Below, one piece after another: positions 15,773-22,955 of a stretch of 35,126 bases of DNA. Position numbers and translations under genes: made by a program. Each line of letters opens with the position of its first letter. Within the stretch, counting starts at the first letter, position 1. The stretch is from a virus: IMG/VR virus record IMGVR_UViG_3300008259_000103, positions 1 through 35,126 of that record, one strand, 5' to 3'. Under the pieces are notes generated by a model. That model was not told the origin of the DNA. It did not search any database and worked only from the letters and a program-made list of their open reading frames with translations.

Positions 15773-16333
15773 ATGGCAGAGGTACTTTTTATATCAGATG
15801 TGTACATTAAGAAGTACACACAAGTAAACGGAGCAGTTGATTCAAATCTGCTGTATCCTAGCGTTTATTTAGCGCAAGATAAGTATCTGAGCCCATGGCT
15901 TGGCGCTAATCTATATACAAAACTTAAGGACGACATCGCAAACAACACTCTCACCGGTGCGTATCAAATCCTTGTGGACGACTATTGTCGCAAGGTGGTA
16001 CTCTGGTGGACAATGGTGGAGGCGCTACCGTCACTTGTTTACAAGCTCGACAACGGCACCTACGTTCAGCGAACTTCAGAAGACTCTACTCCGATGAGTG
16101 GAGAGGTGATGAAGGACATGATTGTCCGCGCTCGTGGAAATGCTGAATATTACACTGGATTGCTCTTCGATTATTTATGCGCAAACAGCACAGACTTTCC
16201 GGAGTATTCGACAAACGTATGGCCTCAACGTCCTCCACTTCAAAAGCGACAACCATTTGGCTATGAATTCAGCTTTAATAATGGAGTGAACGGACCAGCA
16301 CCCGAACCCCGTCCGCTTAATTTTATACCATGA
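15773..16333 (+). CDS. Head-tail connector-like protein
   Basis: The 186-residue protein starts one base after the portal stop. The N-terminal half is helical with SDVYIKKYTQVNG, a LAQDKYLSPWLGANLYTKL segment and a DDYCRKVVLWWTMVEALPSL helix. The order (a short strand, then a helical bundle beginning at a conserved Asp/Tyr segment) resembles head-completion adaptors of the gp6/gp15 type. The C-terminus is Pro-rich. Place right after the portal supports an adaptor role; the family itself I recognise only as a recurrent unnamed one in Bacteroidetes phages. Confidence 0.5.
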   Translation: MAEVLFISDVYIKKYTQVNGAVDSNLLYPSVYLAQDKYLSPWLGANLYTKLKDDIANNTLTGAYQILVDDYCRKVVLWWTMVEALPSLVYKLDNGTYVQRTSEDSTPMSGEVMKDMIVRARGNAEYYTGLLFDYLCANSTDFPEYSTNVWPQRPPLQKRQPFGYEFSFNNGVNGPAPEPRPLNFIP

Positions 16334-16434
16334 AAGAGAACCGTAACGAAAAACGAGTCTATTTGGAGAAACTTAAGCAGTATGAGAAACGCCTGCTTGA
16401 GCGTGTAAAACCAAAAACAGAACCGAAAAAATGA
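16330..16434 (+). CDS. Tiny basic protein (34 aa)
   Basis: ATG 16330 overlaps the upstream stop and the TGA at 16432 overlaps the ATG of the next gene (both ATGA). The product is a highly charged helical peptide, MKENRNEKRVYLEKLKQYEK followed by a short basic tail. Perfect coupling on both sides suggests it is translated. Function unknown; its place before the membrane proteins fits a lysis accessory or a simple coupling ORF. Confidence 0.5.
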   Translation: MKENRNEKRVYLEKLKQYEKRLLERVKPKTEPKK

Positions 16435-16757
16435 AGACCATCTGGATTGAGGCGAAAGAGCTCCTCCATAACTCACATACCTACATCATCGGAATCGGTG
16501 TGGGCCTCATTGCAAAACTATCTTACGACATATACATGAAACGGACCCTTACCTTTATTCAGTGGTGCGCAGTTGTGGCCTTGAGTGTATGCTGCGGATA
16601 TATCACAAGCACCTACTGCATGAGCTCGGGCAAAGCTGAACTCTCTCAAGTACTTGTACCATTAGCCACGCTCTTCGGTGAGAAGGTTATCGTGTACTTT
16701 ATGGAGAATTATAAGCACATACTTGGTGGCGTGCTTGCACTATTTAAACGCAAATGA
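16431..16757 (+). CDS. Holin-like membrane protein
   Basis: The 108-residue protein has hydrophobic segments at about residues 18-30 (YIIGIGVGLIAKL), 41-60 (FIQWCAVVALSVCCGYITS) and near 70-85, and a basic C-terminus (LFKRK). Size, topology and basic tail fit a phage holin. It overlaps its neighbours by 4 bases on both sides and precedes a second membrane protein and the M15 peptidase. Holin function is inferred from this context. Confidence 0.6.
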   Translation: MKTIWIEAKELLHNSHTYIIGIGVGLIAKLSYDIYMKRTLTFIQWCAVVALSVCCGYITSTYCMSSGKAELSQVLVPLATLFGEKVIVYFMENYKHILGGVLALFKRK

Positions 16758-17341
16758 GCCAAGGCGCCGACACACCAGAGAAGAAGCGACTCGGCGAACG
16801 CATCCGAGAGTCGAATTTCGGCAAGTTTGTGCGCGACAGGGTTAAACCAGTGGCTGGCGACATTCTGGAGGTAGTCGGTGACGTCACCGGTATTCAGGCC
16901 ATTGAGACTGTAGGAGCACTTATCAATGGAAAGCGTGATCAAAGTGCAGCGCATGAGAAACTGGCCATAGACTTTGAGCGCTATCGATTGGAGTGGACAC
17001 TTGAAATGCACAAGATTGACCTTCAATCCGAGCTCGATGCGTATCGCTCAGAGGTTGAAGATAGGGTCAGCGCACGTATACGTGAGGCTGATTATGTCAA
17101 AGCAACGGGCAAGAGGGACTGGCTCATGGGCGCAGTGGTCGTTACCGGTCTGGTCATGCTTGTGGGCACAGTTCTCTCTTTAATTTTCATTACAATACCA
17201 CAAGAGAATCAGCGACTTGCGGACATGTGCTTTGGTGCTATCATGTCGATTGGCGCCAGCATATTCTCATACTATGTTGGCAGCAGTCGTGGATCGATGG
17301 TTAAGGATAAAACTATACAAGCGTTAAGCGGTGGCGAGTAG
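16754..17341 (+). CDS. Second holin-like membrane protein (3-TM holin type)
   Basis: The 195-residue protein has a long charged N-terminal half (helical, ending in DFERYRLEWTLEMHKIDLQS) and two hydrophobic segments at about 125-147 and 160-177. The second is followed by YYVGSSRGSMVKDKTI. A GSSxGS-K motif after the last segment is characteristic of 3-TM holins of the gene-transfer-release type. It overlaps the endolysin start by 11 bases. With the preceding gene it gives a two-component membrane lysis set. Either protein could be the main holin. Confidence 0.65.
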   Translation: MSQGADTPEKKRLGERIRESNFGKFVRDRVKPVAGDILEVVGDVTGIQAIETVGALINGKRDQSAAHEKLAIDFERYRLEWTLEMHKIDLQSELDAYRSEVEDRVSARIREADYVKATGKRDWLMGAVVVTGLVMLVGTVLSLIFITIPQENQRLADMCFGAIMSIGASIFSYYVGSSRGSMVKDKTIQALSGGE

Positions 17342-17714
17342 AACCATAACAGATTGTCATTGGAGACTGCGCCGTGTGTGGTTGCAGTGCTCGCGTATTT
17401 GGAAGGAAAAGTATCCAGCAGGTCCGACGGTATTTTTGACTTGCACGTATCGCTCTAATGAGGAGCAGGCTCAACTATACGCTAAAGGACGTACAGCACC
17501 CGGTTCGATAGTGACACACATCAAGGCCAATGGTAAACATAACCTCTTTCCGGCTCATGCATTCGACATCGCGTTTAAAGATGCGCAAGGAGTTGTCAAG
17601 TGGGACGCTGTATATTTTGAGCGCTTTGCCGCTATCGTTAAGGAGGAGTTTAAGGATGTCCAGTGGGGCGGTGATTGGAAAAACTTCAAGGATCTACCAC
17701 ATTTTGAAATATAA
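17331..17714 (+). CDS. Endolysin, M15-family peptidase
   Basis: The 127-residue protein starts at GTG 17331 inside the end of the membrane-protein gene. It contains TYRSNEEQAQLYAKGR (the arginine and substrate-binding region of the M15/VanY fold), then GKHNLFPAHAFDIAF with probable zinc ligands His70 and Asp79, and VQWGGDWKNFKDLPHFE with His124 and its usual WGGDW..F.D.PHFE context. The family cuts L-Ala-D-Glu or related peptide bonds in peptidoglycan. No signal peptide is present, so release depends on the upstream holins. Confidence 0.9.
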   Translation: MASRTITDCHWRLRRVWLQCSRIWKEKYPAGPTVFLTCTYRSNEEQAQLYAKGRTAPGSIVTHIKANGKHNLFPAHAFDIAFKDAQGVVKWDAVYFERFAAIVKEEFKDVQWGGDWKNFKDLPHFEI

Positions 17715-17738
17715 GTATAATCAATAAACCATACTATT

Positions 17739-17975
17739 ATGCCACAGCCAGCTAATAAAATAGACGATTTCTATAATTATACCATAAAGGAGCTGAATCG
17801 TTTGATTCAAATAACTCCTGCGGTTAAAAAAATATCCATAAAACATAAAACACCAGATTATGTTACCTATACTCGTGATGAATGGGATAAAAAGGTATAC
17901 CCAAGCTTAACGCTGGTGACCGGAGTATGGAAAATTAGGTGGAACCCCGAGCAGGGCATTTTAAGAATAGGGTAA
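17739..17975 (+). CDS. Hypothetical protein (78 aa) at the end of the late operon
   Basis: It starts MPQPANKIDDFYNYTIKELN 24 bases after the endolysin and is followed by a strong terminator. The protein is basic with a helical N-terminus and a beta-type C-terminus (VYPSLTLVTGVWKIRWNPE). Unknown family. Its place suggests a lysis accessory or last gene of the + strand transcript. Confidence 0.6.
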   Translation: MPQPANKIDDFYNYTIKELNRLIQITPAVKKISIKHKTPDYVTYTRDEWDKKVYPSLTLVTGVWKIRWNPEQGILRIG

Positions 17976-17980
17976 AAGCA

Positions 17981-18007
17981 AAAGAGCCCCATAAAGAGGC
18001 TCTTTTT
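17981..18007. terminator. Bidirectional terminator between convergent arms
   Basis: aaagagcc (17981-17988) pairs with ggctcttt (17998-18005), with T residues after it on the + strand and A residues (U on the - strand transcript) before it. It separates the converging late + operon and the - strand replication arm. Confidence 0.85.
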
Positions 18008-18025
18008 GTTTTAATGCAATCATTC

Positions 18026-18373
18026 TCACCATTGGAATTTGATGCGCTTGTGGCGGCGAGAAACGTGCTCTACGACCACACCACCGCGCTCTTCTAAAAT
18101 ATAAATGAGCTGATACGGATCTTCGATGTGATGCCGATGGCGCAAATTTCTAAACAGGTCATTTGAGGTGTCAATCCAGTTGTTTCCATAAGTGCTGCGC
18201 AGTTCTTCAAGAAATTTGATAGTATTCTCCCTGAATCTTTTATAGATATCTGTGGAGATTGGCTTCGGCTCCGGAAAGAGTTCGGCCTGTTTGCTTGCTT
18301 TGAGGATAACTGAGACCTCGTCAGCGGAGAGGTGAAGGCAGACACCGCCTTCTGAATCGCTTGTGATTTTCAT
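18026..18373 (-). CDS. Hypothetical protein (115 aa)
   Basis: I start it at ATG 18373 (MKITSDSEGGVCLHLSADEV) because the longer frame would enter the methyltransferase and because the leader here matches the leader of that gene. The protein has a beta-type N-terminus, a helical middle (IYKRFRENTIKFLEELRSTY) and a basic His/Arg-rich C-terminus with VVEHVSRRHKRIKF. Unknown family, last gene of the - strand arm. Confidence 0.65.
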   Translation of the reverse strand: MKITSDSEGGVCLHLSADEVSVILKASKQAELFPEPKPISTDIYKRFRENTIKFLEELRSTYGNNWIDTSNDLFRNLRHRHHIEDPYQLIYILEERGGVVVEHVSRRHKRIKFQW

Positions 18374-18374
18374 G

Positions 18375-18388
18375 TGTATATTGGATTT
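18375..18388 (-). repeat. Repeated translation leader, copy 1
   Basis: On the - strand AAATCCAATATACA ends two bases before the start codon at 18373. The same 14 bases stand just before the methyltransferase start (19049-19062). Confidence 0.6.
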
Positions 18389-18393
18389 ATAAT

Positions 18394-19047
18394 TTACAAT
18401 AATGTATCGAGTCGGTTCATCATGATTTTGCAATAATCCCAATCAATTTCGTAACCTTCACAATTATAACCGAGTTTTCTTGCTACTGCCAGTGTAGTTC
18501 CACTTCCAGCAAACACATCAATAATGCGTTGTCCCGGTTTTGCAGTGGTTAATATTATTCTCCGTATTATTTCTTCAGGTATTTGACAAGGATGTCCAGT
18601 CTTTTCTTTACTGGTGTTTTTCACTTGATTGATTTCCCACCAGTCATATAATTTTGCACCTAATTTACCTTCCGATATGCGCTTTTGAATTCTTTTGTCA
18701 TTAAGATTTTTGTATGGTTGTCGCACTTTAGATAAATCAGGCTTACATCCCCACCATGAAATTAGACGACTTTGCTTTCCGGTGTTGCTATTATATACCC
18801 AAGTAACCACTTGTTCGCATTTTACTTTTAGAGCCTTAGGCAGAATATTTATGGTTTCTTCTGGATAATGAATAATTACACATGGCAACGGTATTGCAGC
18901 CAATAGATTAATGTAATCTTCTTCATTAAGTTTGTCTTTATATTTACCATAGTGGTAATTTTGATTGTAAGGTGGATCTGTGATTACCAATCCTTCCGGT
19001 ATGTCCCAATTTCTAAAATCATCATTTACAGTTGCGTAATAGCTCAT
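18394..19047 (-). CDS. DNA adenine- or cytosine-N4 methyltransferase, beta class
   Basis: The 217-residue protein has motif IV DPPY (residues 24-27) near the N-terminus and motif I FAGSGTT (179-185) near the C-terminus, with IDVFAGSGTTLAVARKLGYNC typical of AdoMet binding. The order IV then I marks the beta class of amino-methyltransferases. HPCQIPEEIIRRII (152-165) is the usual motif X context. It lacks a restriction partner nearby, so it is best read as an orphan modification enzyme that protects phage DNA or marks it. Its ATG overlaps the stop of the 49-aa gene upstream. Target sequence cannot be read from the protein. Confidence 0.9.
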   Translation of the reverse strand: MSYYATVNDDFRNWDIPEGLVITDPPYNQNYHYGKYKDKLNEEDYINLLAAIPLPCVIIHYPEETINILPKALKVKCEQVVTWVYNSNTGKQSRLISWWGCKPDLSKVRQPYKNLNDKRIQKRISEGKLGAKLYDWWEINQVKNTSKEKTGHPCQIPEEIIRRIILTTAKPGQRIIDVFAGSGTTLAVARKLGYNCEGYEIDWDYCKIMMNRLDTLL

Positions 19048-19193
19048 TTGTATATTGGATTTTGAGTTAACTTAAACAGGCGCTTGTTTATGCGCTGCAT
19101 TCTGTGTTGTGCTTTCACTGCTTCGGACCTGAGGATGTCGTGTCGCTCACGTCGCAGGAGGCAAATCTCCTCGGCTTGTTCTTGTGTGTACAT
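19044..19193 (-). CDS. Tiny protein (49 aa) coupled to the methyltransferase
   Basis: Start ATG at 19193; stop TGA overlaps the methyltransferase ATG (ATGA). The protein starts MYTQEQAEEICLLRRERHDI and ends NPIYK and is one charged amphipathic helix with many Arg and Lys. It is the first of a block of four tiny coupled genes upstream of the methyltransferase. Function unknown. Confidence 0.6.
   Translation of the reverse strand: MYTQEQAEEICLLRRERHDILRSEAVKAQHRMQRINKRLFKLTQNPIYK
19049..19062 (-). repeat. Repeated translation leader, copy 2
   Basis: The same 14 bases as at 18375-18388 stand two bases upstream of the methyltransferase start. Here they also code for the end of the 49-aa protein. 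Confidence 0.6.
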
Positions 19194-19194
19194 G

Positions 19195-19413
19195 TTAAAC
19201 TTTTAGATTGTGTAGTTCGTTTTCAATTTGTATCCAGTAGCTGTGGAATTCAGGTGAGCAGTGTTGCTGCATTTGATTCGCAAATATTATGGCAGACATA
19301 AGGGCGGCGTCGACTCTTCTTCTGCGGCCTTGAAGTGTGAAGTCGTTGGTGAGGTCTGCGAGCATGTCGTAGTACTCCTCGAAAAGGTTCCGAGCGTGGT
19401 CTTCTGTTGTCAT
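19195..19413 (-). CDS. Tiny protein (72 aa) with C-terminus related to its upstream neighbour
   Basis: I start it at ATG 19413 (MTTEDHARNLFEEYYDMLAD), overlapping the upstream stop by ATGA. A longer frame from 19578 runs antiparallel to nothing but crosses two better frames. The protein is helical and acidic. It ends WIQIENELHNLKV, and the neighbour's end is LIQIQDELHIQNLKK, so the C-terminal halves look duplicated. Unknown function. Confidence 0.6.
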   Translation of the reverse strand: MTTEDHARNLFEEYYDMLADLTNDFTLQGRRRRVDAALMSAIIFANQMQQHCSPEFHSYWIQIENELHNLKV

Positions 19414-19571
19414 TTTTTCAAGTTTTGAATGTGAAGTTCGTCTTGTATTTGGATGAGTTGCCTGCGCAATTTTGAGCAGTGCGACTTGTCCTGCGCTGGT
19501 GTTGAGAGTAGCTTCCACCGGAGCATCCGGAGCTGATCTATTGATAGCTCTGTCATCTGTTTGCGTGTCAT
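19410..19571 (-). CDS. Tiny protein (53 aa) with the shared IQI-DELH-NLK end
   Basis: ATG 19571 overlaps the stop of the 68-aa gene; its TGA overlaps the ATG of the 72-aa gene (ATGA). It begins MTRKQMTELSIDQLRMLRWK and ends with QIQDELHIQNLKK. This frame is much better than the overlapping one from 19578 because both ends fit coupled initiation. Basic, helical, unknown family. Confidence 0.6.
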   Translation of the reverse strand: MTRKQMTELSIDQLRMLRWKLLSTPAQDKSHCSKLRRQLIQIQDELHIQNLKK

Positions 19572-19774
19572 TTGTCACCTCCGTATGTTTCGATTAATTC
19601 AAGTTGCCACCATCTCGGCTGTATTATTTGGCAGTTCATAGATGTATCTACTTTACCACCCCACACAATGTTAGTTATCTTGTATTTGATTGGATTCAAC
19701 TCTACTACTACGCCTTCATAGTAGCAGTCACCGTCTTCTATATCTCTTATTTTACTTCCTATTTCTAATTTCAT
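19568..19774 (-). CDS. Small beta-rich protein (68 aa)
   Basis: MKLEIGSKIRDIEDGDCYYE, then GVVVELNPIKYKITNIVWGG and WWQLELIETYGGDK. Length, Gly turns and the G-D-C-Y/G-V-V pattern suggest a small SH3-like or Tudor-like barrel of the kind that reads or binds nucleic acid, but this is only a shape impression. It overlaps the next tiny gene by 4 bases and starts 15 bases after the PAPS-reductase-like gene. Confidence 0.65.
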   Translation of the reverse strand: MKLEIGSKIRDIEDGDCYYEGVVVELNPIKYKITNIVWGGKVDTSMNCQIIQPRWWQLELIETYGGDK

Positions 19775-19789
19775 TCGTCACCTCCTTTA

Positions 19790-20614
19790 TTAATCTGTGC
19801 AAAATCCAGCTTGGCAACCAGAACCTTCTCCAAAATTAAAGTCTTGCTGTAAACCTATTTTTTTAATTTGCTCATATTTCATTTCCTTCTTCCATCTGGC
19901 GTTTATCTCTTGGTCTGAAAACCATTGCATTTTTTCGGGCTCGTCTTCAAAATTTCTGCGCAATTGCTGCAACGATTTATGAAAACAACCTACACAATTA
20001 CTATCAGGTGGAAAAATAAGACCACTTTGATCTGCCCATTGTTTAACATGATAATGCATAATTTTATTTTCAATCAAAGGAAAGTATCCTTCTCGCCATT
20101 CTATTTCTGCCCATTTGTTTTTGTTTCCTGTTTTTGATTTGCCTACCACGCCTTTGAAAGAAGTAGATAAACGGTCAGCTCTTTCTAATTCATCATATCT
20201 AAAGCCAATGCCCATTTTGATTTTTTCATTAATATTTTTAAACCACCAGTCCCAAATAGGTCTTATTTTCATTTCGGTTGTACAAAACCTCCATTGTTGA
20301 TTTGGTAGTCCTTTTCCACCTGTATTTTTTCTGTTTACTTTTTCAAAAGTTTCTCCGGAAACCCAGATAATTTCCTTACCTATTTTTTGTTCTAAATCAA
20401 GCATTACCTTTAAAGTTAAGTCACTTTCAGCAGTGCCAATAAATTCTGCTCCAATCTTATCTGAAACAATCCGTACCAGGCCTTCGTCTTTTGGTTTGCA
20501 GTGTAATGCCTCTATTTTTACTAAGGAAAAAATATTATAGTCTGCTGGGTAGTGTGCGGCCATATATGACGATGTTTTGCCGCCAGAAAGAGAATTCACG
20601 ATTATTTGACTCAT
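19790..20614 (-). CDS. PP-loop / PAPS-reductase-like ATP pyrophosphatase
   Basis: ATG 20614 is chosen because the site AAGGAGGTG lies just upstream and the codon overlaps the upstream stop. The 274-residue protein has a PP-loop NSLSGGKTSSYMA (about residues 7-19), which binds ATP for adenylation of a substrate. Cys residues sit at 39, 111 (RFCTTEMKIRPI), 207 and 210 (NCVGC) and 267 and 272 (GCQAGFC), enough to hold an iron-sulfur cluster as in DndC or TtcA-type enzymes. Phage PAPS-reductase-like proteins often occur with ParB-like proteins (the IbrA/IbrB pair), and a ParB-methyltransferase is encoded at 29751. Substrate unknown: sulfate reduction, base or RNA thiolation are all possible. Confidence 0.8.
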   Translation of the reverse strand: MSQIIVNSLSGGKTSSYMAAHYPADYNIFSLVKIEALHCKPKDEGLVRIVSDKIGAEFIGTAESDLTLKVMLDLEQKIGKEIIWVSGETFEKVNRKNTGGKGLPNQQWRFCTTEMKIRPIWDWWFKNINEKIKMGIGFRYDELERADRLSTSFKGVVGKSKTGNKNKWAEIEWREGYFPLIENKIMHYHVKQWADQSGLIFPPDSNCVGCFHKSLQQLRRNFEDEPEKMQWFSDQEINARWKKEMKYEQIKKIGLQQDFNFGEGSGCQAGFCTD

Positions 20615-20883
20615 GGCTTCACCTCCTTCTCTTGTGGGGTCCACTTGACCTGCTCCTTCTTTAGATTTGCTATGACGGTTTGAATAATTAGCTCCTCGAG
20701 CACGTCAGAAAGTGGCTCTTCATTTGCCTCGTAGATTAGTGCTACGTCAAAACTCACGCTTCCATTTGTCGTTCGCATTAGCTCAAACTTCCAGTTGGTG
20801 CGGTCCGTGAGAGGTAGCGCCATTGTAATGCTTCCACAGAAGTACTCCGTGCGCTTGTGTGGTTTGGTGTCGATGTTTATCAT
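20611..20883 (-). CDS. Hypothetical protein (90 aa)
   Basis: It starts MINIDTKPHKRTEYFCGSIT and ends PQEKEVKP with the AAGGAGGTG site for the downstream PP-loop gene embedded in its last codons. ATGA overlap on both sides. Acidic and soluble, mixed beta then helix; unknown family. Confidence 0.6.
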   Translation of the reverse strand: MINIDTKPHKRTEYFCGSITMALPLTDRTNWKFELMRTTNGSVSFDVALIYEANEEPLSDVLEELIIQTVIANLKKEQVKWTPQEKEVKP

Positions 20884-21413
20884 ATGTGTTTGATTTTTTG
20901 CTTGTATATTTTGATTAATTCCTTCATCTGGTCTACACTCAGGCGCAGTGGCTGTATCCTGCGTGCATATAGGTTGTCGTATGCTGGACCTCCGATTCTT
21001 TTCAGCAGGTGCTCACCGTACTCGATAAGATTCCCGTGTTTGTGTTGGTTGCACTCTACGCATTGCCCGTGAACGTTGTCCTCGTCAAAGCGCAGGTTCG
21101 GGTAGCTGCCAACGCTGAAGTAATGCCCTGCATCGTACTTTCCGGTCAAAGGTTTACCACAGCTGATACATGGGGACATTTTGTCCCTCTCTCGGATGAA
21201 CTTGTTGAATACCTGCTGGAGTTCTTTCCGGTAGTCGCTGAGTGTTTTAATCTTCTCACGCATCCGTTTGATTTCCGTGCTTGCCTCTTTTGCTTTAGTT
21301 CTCTTTGCGTACTGGAGGACACAGCTAACCTTTGTGCAGGTTGGCTGCAGGGTGCTGATGGTAGGCATGAATCTTTCTCGGCACACCTTACATGTTTTTG
21401 GTTTCTGCTTCAT
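20880..21413 (-). CDS. ninG: NinG-type recombination nuclease
   Basis: The 177-residue protein is a close fit to lambda NinG (Rap). A Cys pair CKVCRERF near the N-terminus is followed by a KRMREKIKTLSDYRKELQ helix, then PCISCGKPLTGKYDAGHYFSVGSYPNLRFDEDNVHGQCVECN. The paired Cys motifs hold zinc and the DAGHY/N-H segment is the HNH-like site. NinG proteins resolve branched DNA in phage recombination. It fits with the YqaJ-like exonuclease and annealing protein a few genes upstream. Overlaps both neighbours by 4 bases. Confidence 0.9.
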   Translation of the reverse strand: MKQKPKTCKVCRERFMPTISTLQPTCTKVSCVLQYAKRTKAKEASTEIKRMREKIKTLSDYRKELQQVFNKFIRERDKMSPCISCGKPLTGKYDAGHYFSVGSYPNLRFDEDNVHGQCVECNQHKHGNLIEYGEHLLKRIGGPAYDNLYARRIQPLRLSVDQMKELIKIYKQKIKHI

Positions 21414-21592
21414 TTTTCAATCACGTCGATGAGGTTCATGATGTGCTTCGGTATCCGGCGCAGAGGTGCACGGTGGTGCTTCCACTTGTCGGTTACATGC
21501 CCGACCTTTTTTGGAGCATAAACAATGTGGAAAAGCTCATTTTTACTGTTCAAGACGTCATAGCTGCCGTCGGTGTTTTTATATACTCTCAT
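21410..21592 (-). CDS. Small basic protein (60 aa)
   Basis: I start it at ATG 21592 (MRVYKNTDGSYDVLNSKNEL), just after the DnaB gene; a longer frame lies inside DnaB. The protein is beta-type then basic (HVTDKWKHHRAPLRRIPKHI), ending in a helix. The stop overlaps the ninG start. Unknown family; its DNA-metabolism neighbours and positive charge suggest nucleic-acid binding. Confidence 0.55.
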   Translation of the reverse strand: MRVYKNTDGSYDVLNSKNELFHIVYAPKKVGHVTDKWKHHRAPLRRIPKHIMNLIDVIEK

Positions 21593-21596
21593 ATTA

Positions 21597-22955
21597 TTAA
21601 AAAGGAACTTGTGAAGTTTTTGATGGGTCTGTGTAGCGCATAATATTCGGGTGGAAACGCATGGGGGCAATACCTGTCGATCCGTTGCGCTGCTTGGCGA
21701 CAATATATTCTCCAATCCCAGTCAGATCGTTACCTGCTTCGTCTCTGGTGATGCCATAGTATTCTGGGCGAAAAAGGAAAACCACTACGTCGGCGTCCTG
21801 CTCCAAAGATCCACTCTCGCGCAGGTCGGATAGCATAGGGCGCTTCTCCGCTCTGGATTCTACTGCCCTTGATAGCTGGCTCAGCGCAATCACAGAGATG
21901 TCGCACTCCTTTGCAATCAACTTCAGGTTGCGGCTTATAACGCTAAGCTCCTGTTCTCGGTTCTGGCCTTGGCGTCGGAGCTGGACCCCGGAGCTCATGA
22001 GTTGGACGTAGTCGATGAACACAGCCTCGACCTTGTGCTTCTCGACCATGTGCTTGACGCGTGCCCGAAGGTCAAAAACCGAAAGGCCAGCGGTGTCGTC
22101 AATGTAAATGGGCAGTGCGTTTATAATATCCCGGTAGTGGTAAAAGCTCTGCATCTCTTCCTTTGTGAGTCTGTACTTCATCAGCCTGCCACCATCGATA
22201 CCGCTTATCATGGAGATTAAGCGCAGCACTATCTGGGTGCTGGACATCTCCAAGGAGAAAAGTGCAACTGGTGTGTTTTTAAGGGCCATGTTCAGCATCT
22301 CGGTAAGGGCCATGGCTGTTTTACCCATCGAAGGTCTGCCTGCCATGTAAAGGAGGTCGCTTTTCTGGTGGCCTCCGATAAGCAAGTCAACTGATGAGAT
22401 ACCGGAGCTGAGTCCTGTAACGCCGCTTTCGCAAGTTTCACGTGCAACAACCACCTCGGTGACCTTTGCGGTTAGTTCTGCTATGTGCGAGATGTTTGTC
22501 TTCACCGACGTGTTAAAGGTTGAGGTCATCTGGCTCATAAAGCGGTCGTGAATCTCAAAGACGTCAGCGGTCGAATCATACGAAAACTCGTTCACTTGTG
22601 CGCTTATCCGGGCGAACTCTCGCTTCATATAGTGCTCATTCAGGATTGAGCACCAGTGCTCGAGGTTAGCGGTGGATGCCACCCGGTTGGTGAGCTTTGC
22701 AATAAAAGCTGCTCCTCCGCACTGATCCAAAAAACCCCTTTTCCGAGCCTGCTGGGTTACGGTTAGGAGGTCGATTGGCTTGTTCTCGATATAGAGCTCA
22801 ACGATACGTTCGTAAATTGAGGCCATACGCCCGTCATAAAACCGCTCTGGCGTGATGAGTGGCATCACAATGCCAGCGGCAGCGTTTTCGAGCAATATTG
22901 CGCCTAAAACGAGCTCCTCGAGTTCAGTGTCGTGTGGGGGGACTCTGTTAATCAT
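21597..22955 (-). CDS. dnaB: DnaB-type replicative helicase
   Basis: The 452-residue protein has the DnaB N-terminal domain (MINRVPPHDTELEELVLGAI and PLITPERFYDGRMASIYERI), a linker and a RecA-like motor. Walker A is GRPSMGKT (206-213), a SLEMSSTQIVLRLIS segment follows, Walker B is FIDYVQLM (313-320), and the H4-type region holds LSQLSRAVESRAEKRPMLSDLRESGSLEQDADVV. It unwinds DNA ahead of the replisome. It overlaps the upstream loader-like gene by 4 bases. Length is normal. Confidence 0.95.
   Translation of the reverse strand: MINRVPPHDTELEELVLGAILLENAAAGIVMPLITPERFYDGRMASIYERIVELYIENKPIDLLTVTQQARKRGFLDQCGGAAFIAKLTNRVASTANLEHWCSILNEHYMKREFARISAQVNEFSYDSTADVFEIHDRFMSQMTSTFNTSVKTNISHIAELTAKVTEVVVARETCESGVTGLSSGISSVDLLIGGHQKSDLLYMAGRPSMGKTAMALTEMLNMALKNTPVALFSLEMSSTQIVLRLISMISGIDGGRLMKYRLTKEEMQSFYHYRDIINALPIYIDDTAGLSVFDLRARVKHMVEKHKVEAVFIDYVQLMSSGVQLRRQGQNREQELSVISRNLKLIAKECDISVIALSQLSRAVESRAEKRPMLSDLRESGSLEQDADVVVFLFRPEYYGITRDEAGNDLTGIGEYIVAKQRNGSTGIAPMRFHPNIMRYTDPSKTSQVPF

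Noticed and set aside
19195-19578. 127-codon single frame starting at GTG 19578
   Set aside because: Two shorter frames (19410-19571 and 19195-19413) show ATGA couplings at each border, which explains the region better.
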